From: an uncultured Erythrobacter sp.
Lineage (GTDB): Bacteria > Pseudomonadota > Alphaproteobacteria > Sphingomonadales > Sphingomonadaceae
NCBI GenBank assembly: GCA_947501005.1
Contig: CANMTU010000001.1
Coordinates: 496,001 to 560,000 of the forward strand
Length of the DNA: 64,000 bases
Direction of reading: 5' to 3'
In this document: one piece after another, positions 17,408 through 25,702 of the stretch
How the letters are laid out: every line of letters begins with the position of its first letter
How positions within the stretch are numbered: position 1 is the first letter of the stretch
Notes under the pieces: model-generated
Database searches by the model: none
Told to the model about the DNA's origin: nothing
Seen by the model: the letters and a program-made list of their open reading frames with translations, nothing else
Made by a program: the position numbers and the translations under genes

Positions 17408-18425
17408 CAGCAGCGACGTTTTCGATGCGTGGTGGGGCTGGCCGCCGCCAGTGCTCGATCCGGCAGGGCCTTATGCCGATAGCGTGGTGGTGCTGGCCTG
17501 GGCGCTGTTCGCCATGGGGGTGCTGGTCACCGGCATCGTGGTGGCCGCGCTGTATGTCGCGATCAAGGGGCCGCCGCATCTCAAGGCGAAGCTCGGCGGG
17601 GAAAGGACGGTATGGATCGGCGGGATCGCCTTTCCCGGCGTGGTGCTGACCGGCCTGCTGGTCTGGGGCCTCACGCTGACCGCATCGATCACCGCGCCCG
17701 CGCCCGCCGACGCCATGCGCGTTCGGGTAACCGGGCACATGTGGTGGTTCGACGTCGAATATCTCGACGCCTCGGGCGATGTCCTGCTGCGCGATGCGAA
17801 CGAACTGCATCTGCCGGTGGGCGAACCGGTCGTGGTCGAGCTGGAAAGCGGCGACGTCATCCATAATTTCTGGGTGCCGAACCTGTCGGGCAAGGAGGAC
17901 ATGATCCCGGGGCGCCGCAACGAACTGGTCGTCCAGGCTGACCGGGCGGGGCGCTTCGGCGGGGTCTGCGCCGAATATTGCGGCGGGCCGCACGCGCTGA
18001 TGGGCTTCGTCACCGTCGCGCACGACCGGGCGGGCTGGGCCGACTGGATGCGGAACAGAACCATGAGCCTGCGCCCCGCGGTCGCCGATCAGGACGTGCC
18101 CGGCGAGCTGACAGCAATCACCGGCCGGGTCGCGCAGACCGGGAACGAGGCCCTGAGCGGCCGGCAATTGTTCATGGAAAGCGGCTGCGCGGCCTGCCAC
18201 CGCGTCGGCGGGACCGAGGCGAACGGCCTCGTCGGCCCCGATCTCACCCATGTCGGCAGCCGGCTGACGCTGGGCGCGGGCATCCTGCCCAACAATCGCG
18301 GCACGCTGATGGGCTGGATCGGCGACAGCCAGTCGATCAAGCCGGGCAACCGCATGCCGAGCTACGACATGCTGTCCGCCGACCAGCTGAATGCCATTGC
18401 CGCTTGGCTCGAGCAGCAGAAGTGA
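17400..18425 (+). CDS. coxB: Cytochrome c oxidase subunit II with fused cytochrome c domain (caa3 type)
   Basis: 341 residues from ATG 17400. Two N-terminal membrane helices (about 25-48 and 70-92) precede the cupredoxin domain. The CuA ligands are complete: His in GDVIHNFWVP, then Cys190, Glu192, Cys194, His198 and Met201 within CAEYCGGPHALM. A C-terminal cytochrome c domain has CAACH (263-267) and the Met ligand in NRMPSYD, which makes this a caa3-type subunit able to take electrons from a membrane-bound cytochrome. Earlier ATGs at 17370 and 17388 lie inside the preceding cytochrome gene. Overlaps the subunit I gene as GTGA. Confidence 0.95.
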   Translation: MNDSSDVFDAWWGWPPPVLDPAGPYADSVVVLAWALFAMGVLVTGIVVAALYVAIKGPPHLKAKLGGERTVWIGGIAFPGVVLTGLLVWGLTLTASITAPAPADAMRVRVTGHMWWFDVEYLDASGDVLLRDANELHLPVGEPVVVELESGDVIHNFWVPNLSGKEDMIPGRRNELVVQADRAGRFGGVCAEYCGGPHALMGFVTVAHDRAGWADWMRNRTMSLRPAVADQDVPGELTAITGRVAQTGNEALSGRQLFMESGCAACHRVGGTEANGLVGPDLTHVGSRLTLGAGILPNNRGTLMGWIGDSQSIKPGNRMPSYDMLSADQLNAIAAWLEQQK

Positions 18426-21010
18426 GCACCGCCCCGCTCGACCGCACGCGCGATGCCATGGAAGGCCGCACGTCCGAAACCGGGTTCGATCACGAACTCT
18501 ATCGCCTGTTCCCGACCCACCGCCCCCGGCCCGAAGGCGAGGTGGAGGAGCTGGAGAAGATCTGGGACAATCCCAAGGGCTGGGGCCTGCTGACGGTCGT
18601 AAACAACAATTACGTCGGCTTCTTCTACGTCGCGACGGCGTTCCTGTTCTTCCTCCTGGCCGGGGTGCTGGCGCTGGGCATGCGAGTGCAGTTGGCCGCA
18701 CCGATGCAGGATTTCCTGCCGCAGGATACCTACAACCAGTTCTTCACCATGCACGGCACGGTGATGATGTTCCTGTTCGCCGTGCCCATGGTCGAGGCGA
18801 TCGGCGTGATGCTGCTGCCTCAGATGCTGGCGGCGCGCGACCTGCCGTTTCCGCGCCTCTCGGCCTATGCCTTCTGGTCCTATTTCGTCGGCGGACTATG
18901 CTTCTTCGCCTCGATCTTCGTCGGGCTGGCGCCCGATGGCGGGTGGTTCATGTATCCCCCGCTGACCTCGATGACCTATTCGCCCGAGATCAACACCGAT
19001 TTCTGGCTGCTCGGCATCGGCTTCATCGAGATCAGCGCGATTGCCGGCGCGATCGAGATTATCGTCGGCGTGCTGCGCACCCGCGCGCCGGGCATGACGC
19101 TCGACCGGATGCCGATGTTCGCCTGGGCCATGCTGGTGTTCGCGGTGATGATCGTGATCGCCTTTCCCAGCATCATCCTCGGCACGCTGCTGCTGGAACT
19201 GGAGCGGGCGTTCAACTGGCCCTTTTTCGATCCCACGCGCGGCGGCGACCCGTTGTTGTGGCAACACCTGTTCTGGTTCTTCGGCCATCCGGAAGTCTAC
19301 ATTATCTTCCTGCCCGCCGCCGGTCTGATGAGCATGATGGTGGCGACCATCGCGCGTACCGAACTGGTCGGCTACCGGCTCAACGTGCTGGCTTTGGTGG
19401 CGACCGGGTTCATCAGTTTCGGAGTCTGGGCGCACCACATGTTCGCCACCGGCATGCCGCGCGTGTCGACCGGCTATTTCAGCGCCGCCAGCATGGCGGT
19501 GAGCCTGCCGGCGGGCATCCAGGTGTTCTGCTGGATCGCGACGCTCGCCGTGGGCAAGATCCGCTGGTCGACCCCGGCGCTGTTCGTGGTCGGCAGCATC
19601 GTGATCTTCGTGATGGGCGGGCTGACCGGCGTGATGGTGGGCATGGTCCCGTTCGACTGGCAGGCGCACGACACCTACTTCATCGTCGCGCATCTGCATT
19701 ACGTGCTGCTGGGCGGCATGGTCTTCCCGATGTTCGCCGCGTTCTATTACTGGAACGGCATGACCTCGAAGAACCCCCTGTCCGAACGGCTGGGCAAATG
19801 GGTGTTCTGGCTGATGTTCAGCGGGCTGCACATCACCTTCCTGCCCATGCACCTTACCGGTTTCATGGGGATGCCGCGCCGGGTCTATACCTATCTGCCC
19901 GATCGCGGGCTGGAGGCGCTGAACCTCGTTTCGACCATCGGGGCGTTCGTCATCGGGGCTGGGGTTCTGGTCTTCCTGATCGATCTGGCGCGGAGGTTCC
20001 GCTTCACCACCGATCAGGATGCCGGGAACGTCTATGGCGGCGGCACGCTCGAATGGCTGCCGACCGGCATGTATTCGACCCGCTCGATCCCTTTGGTCAA
20101 AAGCCGCGAACCCTTGTGGGACGATCCCGCCATCTGCGACGATGTGAAGGAAGGGCGGTATTTCCTCCCCAACAGCGCGACGGGCTTGCGCGAAACGTTG
20201 ATCACCTCGCCGATCAACGCCGAACCGCAATATCTCCAGATCATGCCCGGCCCCTCGCCCTGGCCGGTCGGCGCGGCGGTGTTCACGGCCGGCTTCTTCC
20301 TCGCGCTGACGGTGCAGGCCTATACCTTCGCCGCGGTCAGCGGGGTGCTTGCCGTCGCCTGCGTGCTGCGCTGGCTGTGGGAAACCGACCGTCCGATCGC
20401 GCAGGAAACGGCCGATATCGGGGCAGGCATCACCGTACCGATCGCCATCACCGGCCCCAAGAGCCACGGGTGGTGGGCGCTCAACACCTTGATGGTGGTC
20501 ATGGGCATGATCGCGTTCATGGCCCTGTTCAGCTATCTCTATTTGTTCGGCATAAACCCCGAGGTCTGGATCGCGCCCCCGCCTTTCCTGCAGACTTTGG
20601 GTATCACCGTGCTGCTGGTGCTGGCGTTCGGAGCGGCCTGGCTGTCGCGCCGGATCCTCGCCCGCAAACCGCGCGGCACGTTTCCGGGGCAGGGTCCGTG
20701 GCTGATGGCGGCGCTGGGCGCCGGGTTGCTGGCGGCGGCGATCTGGTGGGACTGGACGGGATGGCAGGGCGCCGGGCTGGAGCCGAGCGCCAGCGGGCAG
20801 GGCGCGACCGTCTTCGCCCTGCTGTCGCTCCAGGCGTTCGTGGTCATCGTCTCGGTCGTCATGGCGCTCTATCTCGGCTATCGCAGCGGCAGGGGCCTGC
20901 TGGTCGCGCCCGCCAACGTCACGCTCGACATCGTCGTTCGCTTCATCGGTTTCACCGCGTTGCAGGGCATTGCCGTCGCACTGGTGGTCCGGCTGTTCCC
21001 CGGGGGTTGA
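18422..21010 (+). CDS. ctaD: Cytochrome c oxidase fused subunits I and III
   Basis: 862 residues from GTG 18422 (GTGA overlap with coxB). Residues ~1-560 are heme-copper oxidase subunit I: HGTVMMF heme ligand, HPEVY (289-293) with the cross-linked His-Tyr and the D-channel Glu291, His338-His339 for CuB, and HDTYFIVAHLHY for the heme a3/a ligands. From about residue 600 a subunit III domain follows (SHGWWALNTLMVVMGMIAFMALFSYLY and four more helices). Compared with textbook aa3 enzymes, the K-channel Thr and Lys positions are Ala364 and Gln367, and D-channel Asn positions are Val129 and Ser147. It reduces O2 to water and conserves energy at the inner membrane. Confidence 0.95.
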   Translation: MSTAPLDRTRDAMEGRTSETGFDHELYRLFPTHRPRPEGEVEELEKIWDNPKGWGLLTVVNNNYVGFFYVATAFLFFLLAGVLALGMRVQLAAPMQDFLPQDTYNQFFTMHGTVMMFLFAVPMVEAIGVMLLPQMLAARDLPFPRLSAYAFWSYFVGGLCFFASIFVGLAPDGGWFMYPPLTSMTYSPEINTDFWLLGIGFIEISAIAGAIEIIVGVLRTRAPGMTLDRMPMFAWAMLVFAVMIVIAFPSIILGTLLLELERAFNWPFFDPTRGGDPLLWQHLFWFFGHPEVYIIFLPAAGLMSMMVATIARTELVGYRLNVLALVATGFISFGVWAHHMFATGMPRVSTGYFSAASMAVSLPAGIQVFCWIATLAVGKIRWSTPALFVVGSIVIFVMGGLTGVMVGMVPFDWQAHDTYFIVAHLHYVLLGGMVFPMFAAFYYWNGMTSKNPLSERLGKWVFWLMFSGLHITFLPMHLTGFMGMPRRVYTYLPDRGLEALNLVSTIGAFVIGAGVLVFLIDLARRFRFTTDQDAGNVYGGGTLEWLPTGMYSTRSIPLVKSREPLWDDPAICDDVKEGRYFLPNSATGLRETLITSPINAEPQYLQIMPGPSPWPVGAAVFTAGFFLALTVQAYTFAAVSGVLAVACVLRWLWETDRPIAQETADIGAGITVPIAITGPKSHGWWALNTLMVVMGMIAFMALFSYLYLFGINPEVWIAPPPFLQTLGITVLLVLAFGAAWLSRRILARKPRGTFPGQGPWLMAALGAGLLAAAIWWDWTGWQGAGLEPSASGQGATVFALLSLQAFVVIVSVVMALYLGYRSGRGLLVAPANVTLDIVVRFIGFTALQGIAVALVVRLFPGG

Positions 21011-21015
21011 GGCGG

Positions 21016-21294
21016 ATGCGCGACTATCGCAACGCGATCGACTTGCTGACCCCGACGCTCGCACTGGCCGTGTGGGCGGCGCATTTTTCCTTGCTGTGGG
21101 GGGCAAGCAGCATCTTTCCCGACCAGCCCGCCGCACGCTGGATCGCGGCTGCGCTGACGGTTCCGGCGCTGGGCGCGATGGTGTGGCTGTGGCGGCGGGG
21201 CGGCGTGCGTTCGGTCACCACGGTTCCGGGTCTGGGCATCGCGATATCGACGGTCGGCATCCTCTTCGATCTGCTGCCGGCGGTGATCGGCTGA
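21016..21294 (+). CDS. Small membrane protein of the oxidase locus
   Basis: 92 residues, five bases after the subunit I/III stop. Three hydrophobic segments: LLTPTLALAVWAAHFSLLWG, WIAAALTVPALGAMVWLW and TTVPGLGIAISTVGILFDLL. No family recognised with certainty. Location suggests an accessory or assembly subunit of the caa3 oxidase. It ends the plus-strand run and converges on the ZIP-like gene. Confidence 0.7.
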   Translation: MRDYRNAIDLLTPTLALAVWAAHFSLLWGASSIFPDQPAARWIAAALTVPALGAMVWLWRRGGVRSVTTVPGLGIAISTVGILFDLLPAVIG

Positions 21295-21304
21295 TGCGCG
21301 CGTT

Positions 21305-22045
21305 TCAGCCCAGATAGGCCGAGGTCAGCAGCAGTGCACCGAAACCCAGCGCGAAGGCCGGGCTGGACACGCGACGCTTCGCCTGCGGCTGGTCGGCCTC
21401 GGGCACGATATCCTCGATCGTCGCGGTAAGCAGCAAGCCGGCAAAGAGGGCGAGCACGAATCCGGTCAGGATCGGCCCTGCATCGGCCAGCACGATATAG
21501 CCGAGGAACGCGCCCAGCACGGGGAGGAAAGGATAGATCGCCAGCGCCCGCCACCGTTTTGACCGACCGATATTCGCGGCGCGGAAATTGGCGGCAATGG
21601 CGAACCCGCCGGGCAGGTTGCCGATCACCTGCGAGAGCGCCAGCAGCAGGCCGAGTTCGGCAGCCACCGCGCCGCCCCCTCCGGTCATCAAGCCATCGGT
21701 GAACAGGTCGACACCGATGGCGGCATAGGCGCCCCATGTGGTCGCCCGGCCCGCCTTGCTGCCGATGCGGCGGCGGATGACGCGCGTTGCCCTGGCGATG
21801 CCCGCCGACCCGACCGCGCCGATCACCAAGGCGGCGGCGAGCATCCATGTCTCGATCCGCTCCTGCGCGCGGGGGATGAGTTCGATGGCGGCGACCGCGG
21901 TCGCGATCCCGGCCGCTGCATGCAGCGCCCCGCCGACCAGCCATTCAGGCGGGCGCCGCCATTCGGCGAGACCCACCCCGACGAGGTTGCCAAGCGAAGG
22001 CAGCAGGGCAAGTGCGAGGATAGCAAGAAGGCCAGACCATTCCAC
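21305..22045 (-). CDS. ZIP-family-like membrane protein
   Basis: 246 residues, about eight hydrophobic helices. The order of motifs matches ZIP metal transporters: AAAGIATAVAAIELIPRAQE (helix 2), VDLFTDGLMTG (helix 4 position of HNxPEG), IGNLPGGFAIA (helix 5 position) and GYIVLADAGPILTGF. The metal-binding His/Glu of helices 4 and 5 are replaced (VDLFTDG and GNLPGG), so divalent metal transport in the usual way is doubtful. Transcribed 27 bp downstream of the PCMT/esterase fusion gene and probably co-transcribed with it. Confidence 0.72.
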   Translation of the reverse strand: MEWSGLLAILALALLPSLGNLVGVGLAEWRRPPEWLVGGALHAAAGIATAVAAIELIPRAQERIETWMLAAALVIGAVGSAGIARATRVIRRRIGSKAGRATTWGAYAAIGVDLFTDGLMTGGGGAVAAELGLLLALSQVIGNLPGGFAIAANFRAANIGRSKRWRALAIYPFLPVLGAFLGYIVLADAGPILTGFVLALFAGLLLTATIEDIVPEADQPQAKRRVSSPAFALGFGALLLTSAYLG

Positions 22046-22072
22046 GCGAGCTACCGAACGTCGCCAGGCATG

Positions 22073-24052
22073 TCAGACGCCGAAGGGAAAGGTTTCGGCC
22101 CCGCCGTCATGCGGCTCGTGCGCTTCGAGGGGAGTGAGCGCGCGGGTTTCGTCGAACCAGCACCACGCATCGAATTGCCGGGGCAGCACCGCTTCGCTGT
22201 AGTGGCTCCAGCGTTCGGTTTCAGGGCGGTAGATCACGCCGATGAACCGTTCCAGCCGCGGCTGCGCCAGTCGGTCCCGCACCTGCGCATCGCCTTTCAG
22301 ATCGAGCAGGAACCGGTCGACGCCGCTGTCGTGGCACAATCGCTCGTAACTGTCCCGGCGCGAGGGGTTGACCTGCTTGACCTCGCGTTCGCCGTCCCAG
22401 TCGCTCGCCGCGCTGACCGTTCCGCCATGGGTGCCGAAGCCGATCAGGGCGACCGCCTCCTCGCCCCATTTCTCGCGGGCAAGCTGGCCGATATTGTGTT
22501 CGCCCCGCACCGCGCCCATGTCGGTTTCGCGGGCATCGCCGATATGGTTGTTATGTGCCCAGACGGCCGCCTTTGCGTCGGGTCCACGATTTTCCAGCAG
22601 ATGCGCCAGCGTATCGGCCATGTGGCTGTCGCGCAGGTTCCAGCTTTCGCTGCCGCCGTGATACATGACCCGGTAATAGCGTTCGGCCGAGGCGATAAGG
22701 CGGGCATTCATCGCCGCCGAAAACGAGCCGCCATCCCGTTCGATCGCCGTGTCGAGCAGGTCGCGGCATTGCGCGATCACCGCCCCCTCGCATTCGGCGA
22801 ACCCCCGGCGCAGCGCCGCCCGGCCATAAGTGGCGGGATCGGCCTGCCACGGGGTCAGGCAACCATAGCGTTCCCGGGCGGTGGCGGCGGCCTGCGGGTC
22901 GTGTTCGTCGAGATAGGCGAGGACCGCCTCGATCGAACCCGACATGTTGTAGATGTCGAGCCCGTAGAAACCGACCTGTTCGTCGGCCCGTCGCTCGGCA
23001 TTGATCGCGCGCAGGTCGCTAAGGAAGCCGGGCATCACGGTGTTGCGCCACATCCAGGTCGGGAAGCGCTGGAACGGCGGCGCCGCATTCGTGTCCGGCG
23101 GCGCGCCCTGAATGAAGCGATTGTAGACCGCCGCATCGGGCCAGTCGCCTTCGACCGCCACGATGGTGAAGCCGTGCCGTTCCACCAGCCGCCGCGTGAT
23201 TGCCGCTCGCGCGGCGTAGAATTCGTGCGTGCCGTGGCTGCTTTCGCCCAGCATGACGATGCGCTTGTCGGCGAAGCGATCGAACGCCTCTGCGAACGCG
23301 GCGTCGTCGATCGGCGGCAGGCGCGTGCAGCTTTCGGCGATGATCCGGGCGGTCGTCCGCTGCGAGGCGGGCCGATGGTCGCTTGCCGCCCGGGTGCCGT
23401 CCTGTGGGTTCACCCCGGCCAGCAGCGGGACGAAGCGCACCGGGGCGATGTCATGGCTGTGCCATTCGTCCGCGCCGGTCCGCTCGATGCAGCGCAATTG
23501 CTGCACATCGTCATCGCCCACCGGAATGATGAGCTTCCCGCCCACGGCCAGCTGCCGTTTCAACGCCGGCGGCACTTCGGCGGTACGGGCGGCGACGAGA
23601 ATCGCGTCGAACGGGGCGTGCCGTGCCAGTCCTTCGCGCCCGTCGCCGACGGTTATCTCACAGTTGTCGTAGCCGAGGGCCGCGATCCGCTCCTGCGCGG
23701 CGGCCGCCAGCACCTCGTGCCGCTCGACGGCATGGACCCGGCCCGCGATGCGCGACATCACCGCCGCCGCATAGCCGCTGCCCGCGCCCACCTCGAGCAC
23801 GACGGAATCGGGCGTCAGTTCGGCGGCATCGATCATGCAGGCGACGATGAAGGGCTGGCTGATCGTCTGCCCCTCGCCGATGGGCAGGGGAGCGTCCTCA
23901 TAGGCGAATTCCTGCATGTCGTCCGGCAGGAAATCCTCGCGCGGAACCTCGCGGAACGCCTGCAGGATCGCGGGGTCGTCGATCCCCCGCGCCGCGATCT
24001 GCCGTGCCACCATCCTGGCTCGGGCGTCGCCTCGGTGCGTGTCGTCAGCCAT
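22073..24052 (-). CDS. Fusion of protein-L-isoaspartate O-methyltransferase and erythromycin-esterase-like domain
   Basis: 659 residues from ATG 24052 (MADDTHRG; GAAGG just upstream). Residues ~8-205 are PCMT: VPREDFLPDD, GQTISQPFIVACMIDAAEL and SAM motif EVGAGSG (87-93). Residues ~235-659 are an erythromycin-esterase-like hydrolase: GESSHGTHEFY (269-279) with the proposed catalytic His, EGDWPD, WMWRN, VWAHNNHIGDA and SWHYSE-like SHYSEAVLP. PCMT repairs isoaspartyl damage; the esterase family includes macrolide esterases, but most members have unknown substrates. The two activities in one chain hint at a protein-repair or succinimide-related hydrolysis rather than drug resistance, which is inference. 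Confidence 0.9.
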   Translation of the reverse strand: MADDTHRGDARARMVARQIAARGIDDPAILQAFREVPREDFLPDDMQEFAYEDAPLPIGEGQTISQPFIVACMIDAAELTPDSVVLEVGAGSGYAAAVMSRIAGRVHAVERHEVLAAAAQERIAALGYDNCEITVGDGREGLARHAPFDAILVAARTAEVPPALKRQLAVGGKLIIPVGDDDVQQLRCIERTGADEWHSHDIAPVRFVPLLAGVNPQDGTRAASDHRPASQRTTARIIAESCTRLPPIDDAAFAEAFDRFADKRIVMLGESSHGTHEFYAARAAITRRLVERHGFTIVAVEGDWPDAAVYNRFIQGAPPDTNAAPPFQRFPTWMWRNTVMPGFLSDLRAINAERRADEQVGFYGLDIYNMSGSIEAVLAYLDEHDPQAAATARERYGCLTPWQADPATYGRAALRRGFAECEGAVIAQCRDLLDTAIERDGGSFSAAMNARLIASAERYYRVMYHGGSESWNLRDSHMADTLAHLLENRGPDAKAAVWAHNNHIGDARETDMGAVRGEHNIGQLAREKWGEEAVALIGFGTHGGTVSAASDWDGEREVKQVNPSRRDSYERLCHDSGVDRFLLDLKGDAQVRDRLAQPRLERFIGVIYRPETERWSHYSEAVLPRQFDAWCWFDETRALTPLEAHEPHDGGAETFPFGV

Positions 24053-24274
24053 GCCCTTCGAATGAGCGACGGGGCAAAACGGTCCGAACATCCGGTCGCC
24101 CGGCATTGGCGTTTCCCGGTTCCCAGCACGATTGACGGTGTTTCGCGGGCGCTATAACCCTGCCGCATGTCCGGCGATCGGATTGCGCAGGGCCGAAGGC
24201 GACATGTCGGTCCGATTGAATGCGGCGCCGCGAATTCCTACACAGAACCGGCACGACAGAACTGGAGAGACGCA

Positions 24275-25699
24275 ATGACCAAGACCTATGCCAACCTCAT
24301 CGGCGGCGAAATGGTAACGACATCCGCCACGCTGGACGTCATCAATCCCGCCACCGAAGACGTCATCGCGCAGGTCCCGGCATGCGGCCAGGACGAGCTT
24401 GATCGGGCGGTTGCCGCCGCGCGCGAAGCCTTCAAGAGCTGGCGCCGGACGACGCCGGAAGAACGCCAGAACGTCGTCCTCGGTATCGCCAACGCGATCA
24501 AGGAAAACGGCGAGGAACTCTATCGCCTGCTGACGAGCGAGCAGGGCAAGCCGCACCAGCAGGCCCAGCAGGAAATCTACGGCGCGGCGGGCCTCGCCAA
24601 GGCGCAGTCCGCGCTGACGCTGGACGACGTGATCAACCAAGACGACGATACGCGCCTGTCGCGCACGCGCCGGGTGCCGATCGGCGTGGTCGGCGGGATC
24701 GTGCCGTGGAACTTCCCGATCATGATGGCGATCCAGAAGATCGTGCCCGCCCTGATCGCCGGCTGCACCATCGTCCTCAAACCCTCGCCGTTCACGCCGC
24801 TGACCACACTGCGCATTGCCGAGCTGATCAAGGATGTGGTTCCCGCCGGCACGGTCAACATCATCACTGGCGAGGACAGCTTGGGCCCACTCATCACCGG
24901 GCATCCCGGGATCGACAAGATCACCTTCACCGGCTCAACCGCGGTCGGCAAGAAGATCATGGAATCCGCCAGCGCGGATCTCAAGCGCATCACGCTGGAA
25001 CTGGGCGGCAACGACGCCTCGATCGTGTTGCCGGATGCCGATGTGGAAAAAGTCGCCGCGCAATTGTTCTGGTCGAGCTTCTCCAATGCCGGGCAGGTCT
25101 GCATCGCCGCCAAGCGCATCTATATCCACGAGGATATCTATGACGACCTGTCCAAGGCCATCGCGGATTACGCCGCGGGGGTGAAAGTTGGCGACGGATC
25201 GCAGCAGGGCACCGGCGTCGGCCCGATCCAGAACAAGAAGCAGTTCGAGCGCGTGTGCGACCTGATCCAGGACGCCAAGGATCAGGGGTACAAGTTCCTC
25301 GCCGGCGGCGATGTCGACCCGTCCGGCACCGGCTATTACGTGCCGATCACCATTCTCGACAATCCGCCAGAGGATGCGCGGATCGTGGCCGAGGAACAGT
25401 TCGGCCCGGTCATGCCGCTGATGAAGTTCGCCACGGTGGACGAGGCGATCGAGCGGGCGAACAATTCGGAATATGGCCTCGCCGGCGCGGTGTGGAGCAA
25501 GGACACCGACAAGGCGGTCGAGATCGCGGAGCGGATGGAAACCGGCACGGTCTGGATCAACGAGTTCATGCACCTCTCGCCGCTCGCCCCGTTCGGCGGG
25601 CACAAGCAGTCGGGCATCGGGGCGGAATACGGGATCGAGGGACTGAAGGAATTCACTTACCCGCAGGTCATCACGATCAAGCGCGACGCGGTGGTCTAG
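24275..25699 (+). CDS. NAD(P)-dependent aldehyde dehydrogenase
   Basis: 474 residues from ATG 24275 with ggagag seven bases upstream. Hallmarks of the superfamily: PWNFPIMM, FTGSTAVGKKI (nucleotide binding), the general base Glu in ELGGN, catalytic Cys276 in GQVCIAAKR, and EEQFGPVMP. Length is normal. It oxidises an aldehyde to the acid; the specific substrate cannot be told. Nothing in the local context fixes a pathway: PCMT fusion divergent upstream, GH3 convergent 3 bp downstream. Confidence 0.92.
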   Translation: MTKTYANLIGGEMVTTSATLDVINPATEDVIAQVPACGQDELDRAVAAAREAFKSWRRTTPEERQNVVLGIANAIKENGEELYRLLTSEQGKPHQQAQQEIYGAAGLAKAQSALTLDDVINQDDDTRLSRTRRVPIGVVGGIVPWNFPIMMAIQKIVPALIAGCTIVLKPSPFTPLTTLRIAELIKDVVPAGTVNIITGEDSLGPLITGHPGIDKITFTGSTAVGKKIMESASADLKRITLELGGNDASIVLPDADVEKVAAQLFWSSFSNAGQVCIAAKRIYIHEDIYDDLSKAIADYAAGVKVGDGSQQGTGVGPIQNKKQFERVCDLIQDAKDQGYKFLAGGDVDPSGTGYYVPITILDNPPEDARIVAEEQFGPVMPLMKFATVDEAIERANNSEYGLAGAVWSKDTDKAVEIAERMETGTVWINEFMHLSPLAPFGGHKQSGIGAEYGIEGLKEFTYPQVITIKRDAVV

Positions 25700-25702
25700 C
25701 GC

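Noticed and set aside
18896-21136. Long minus-strand frame opposite the oxidase subunit I/III gene
   Set aside because: The His/Asp/Arg-rich translation is typical of antisense to membrane-protein codons, and the plus-strand gene is unequivocal.
22073-24052. Frameshift or assembly join creating the PCMT/esterase fusion
   Set aside because: The frame is continuous through the linker with normal codon use and no internal start signal. Both domains are in one reading frame, so the fusion is taken as real.
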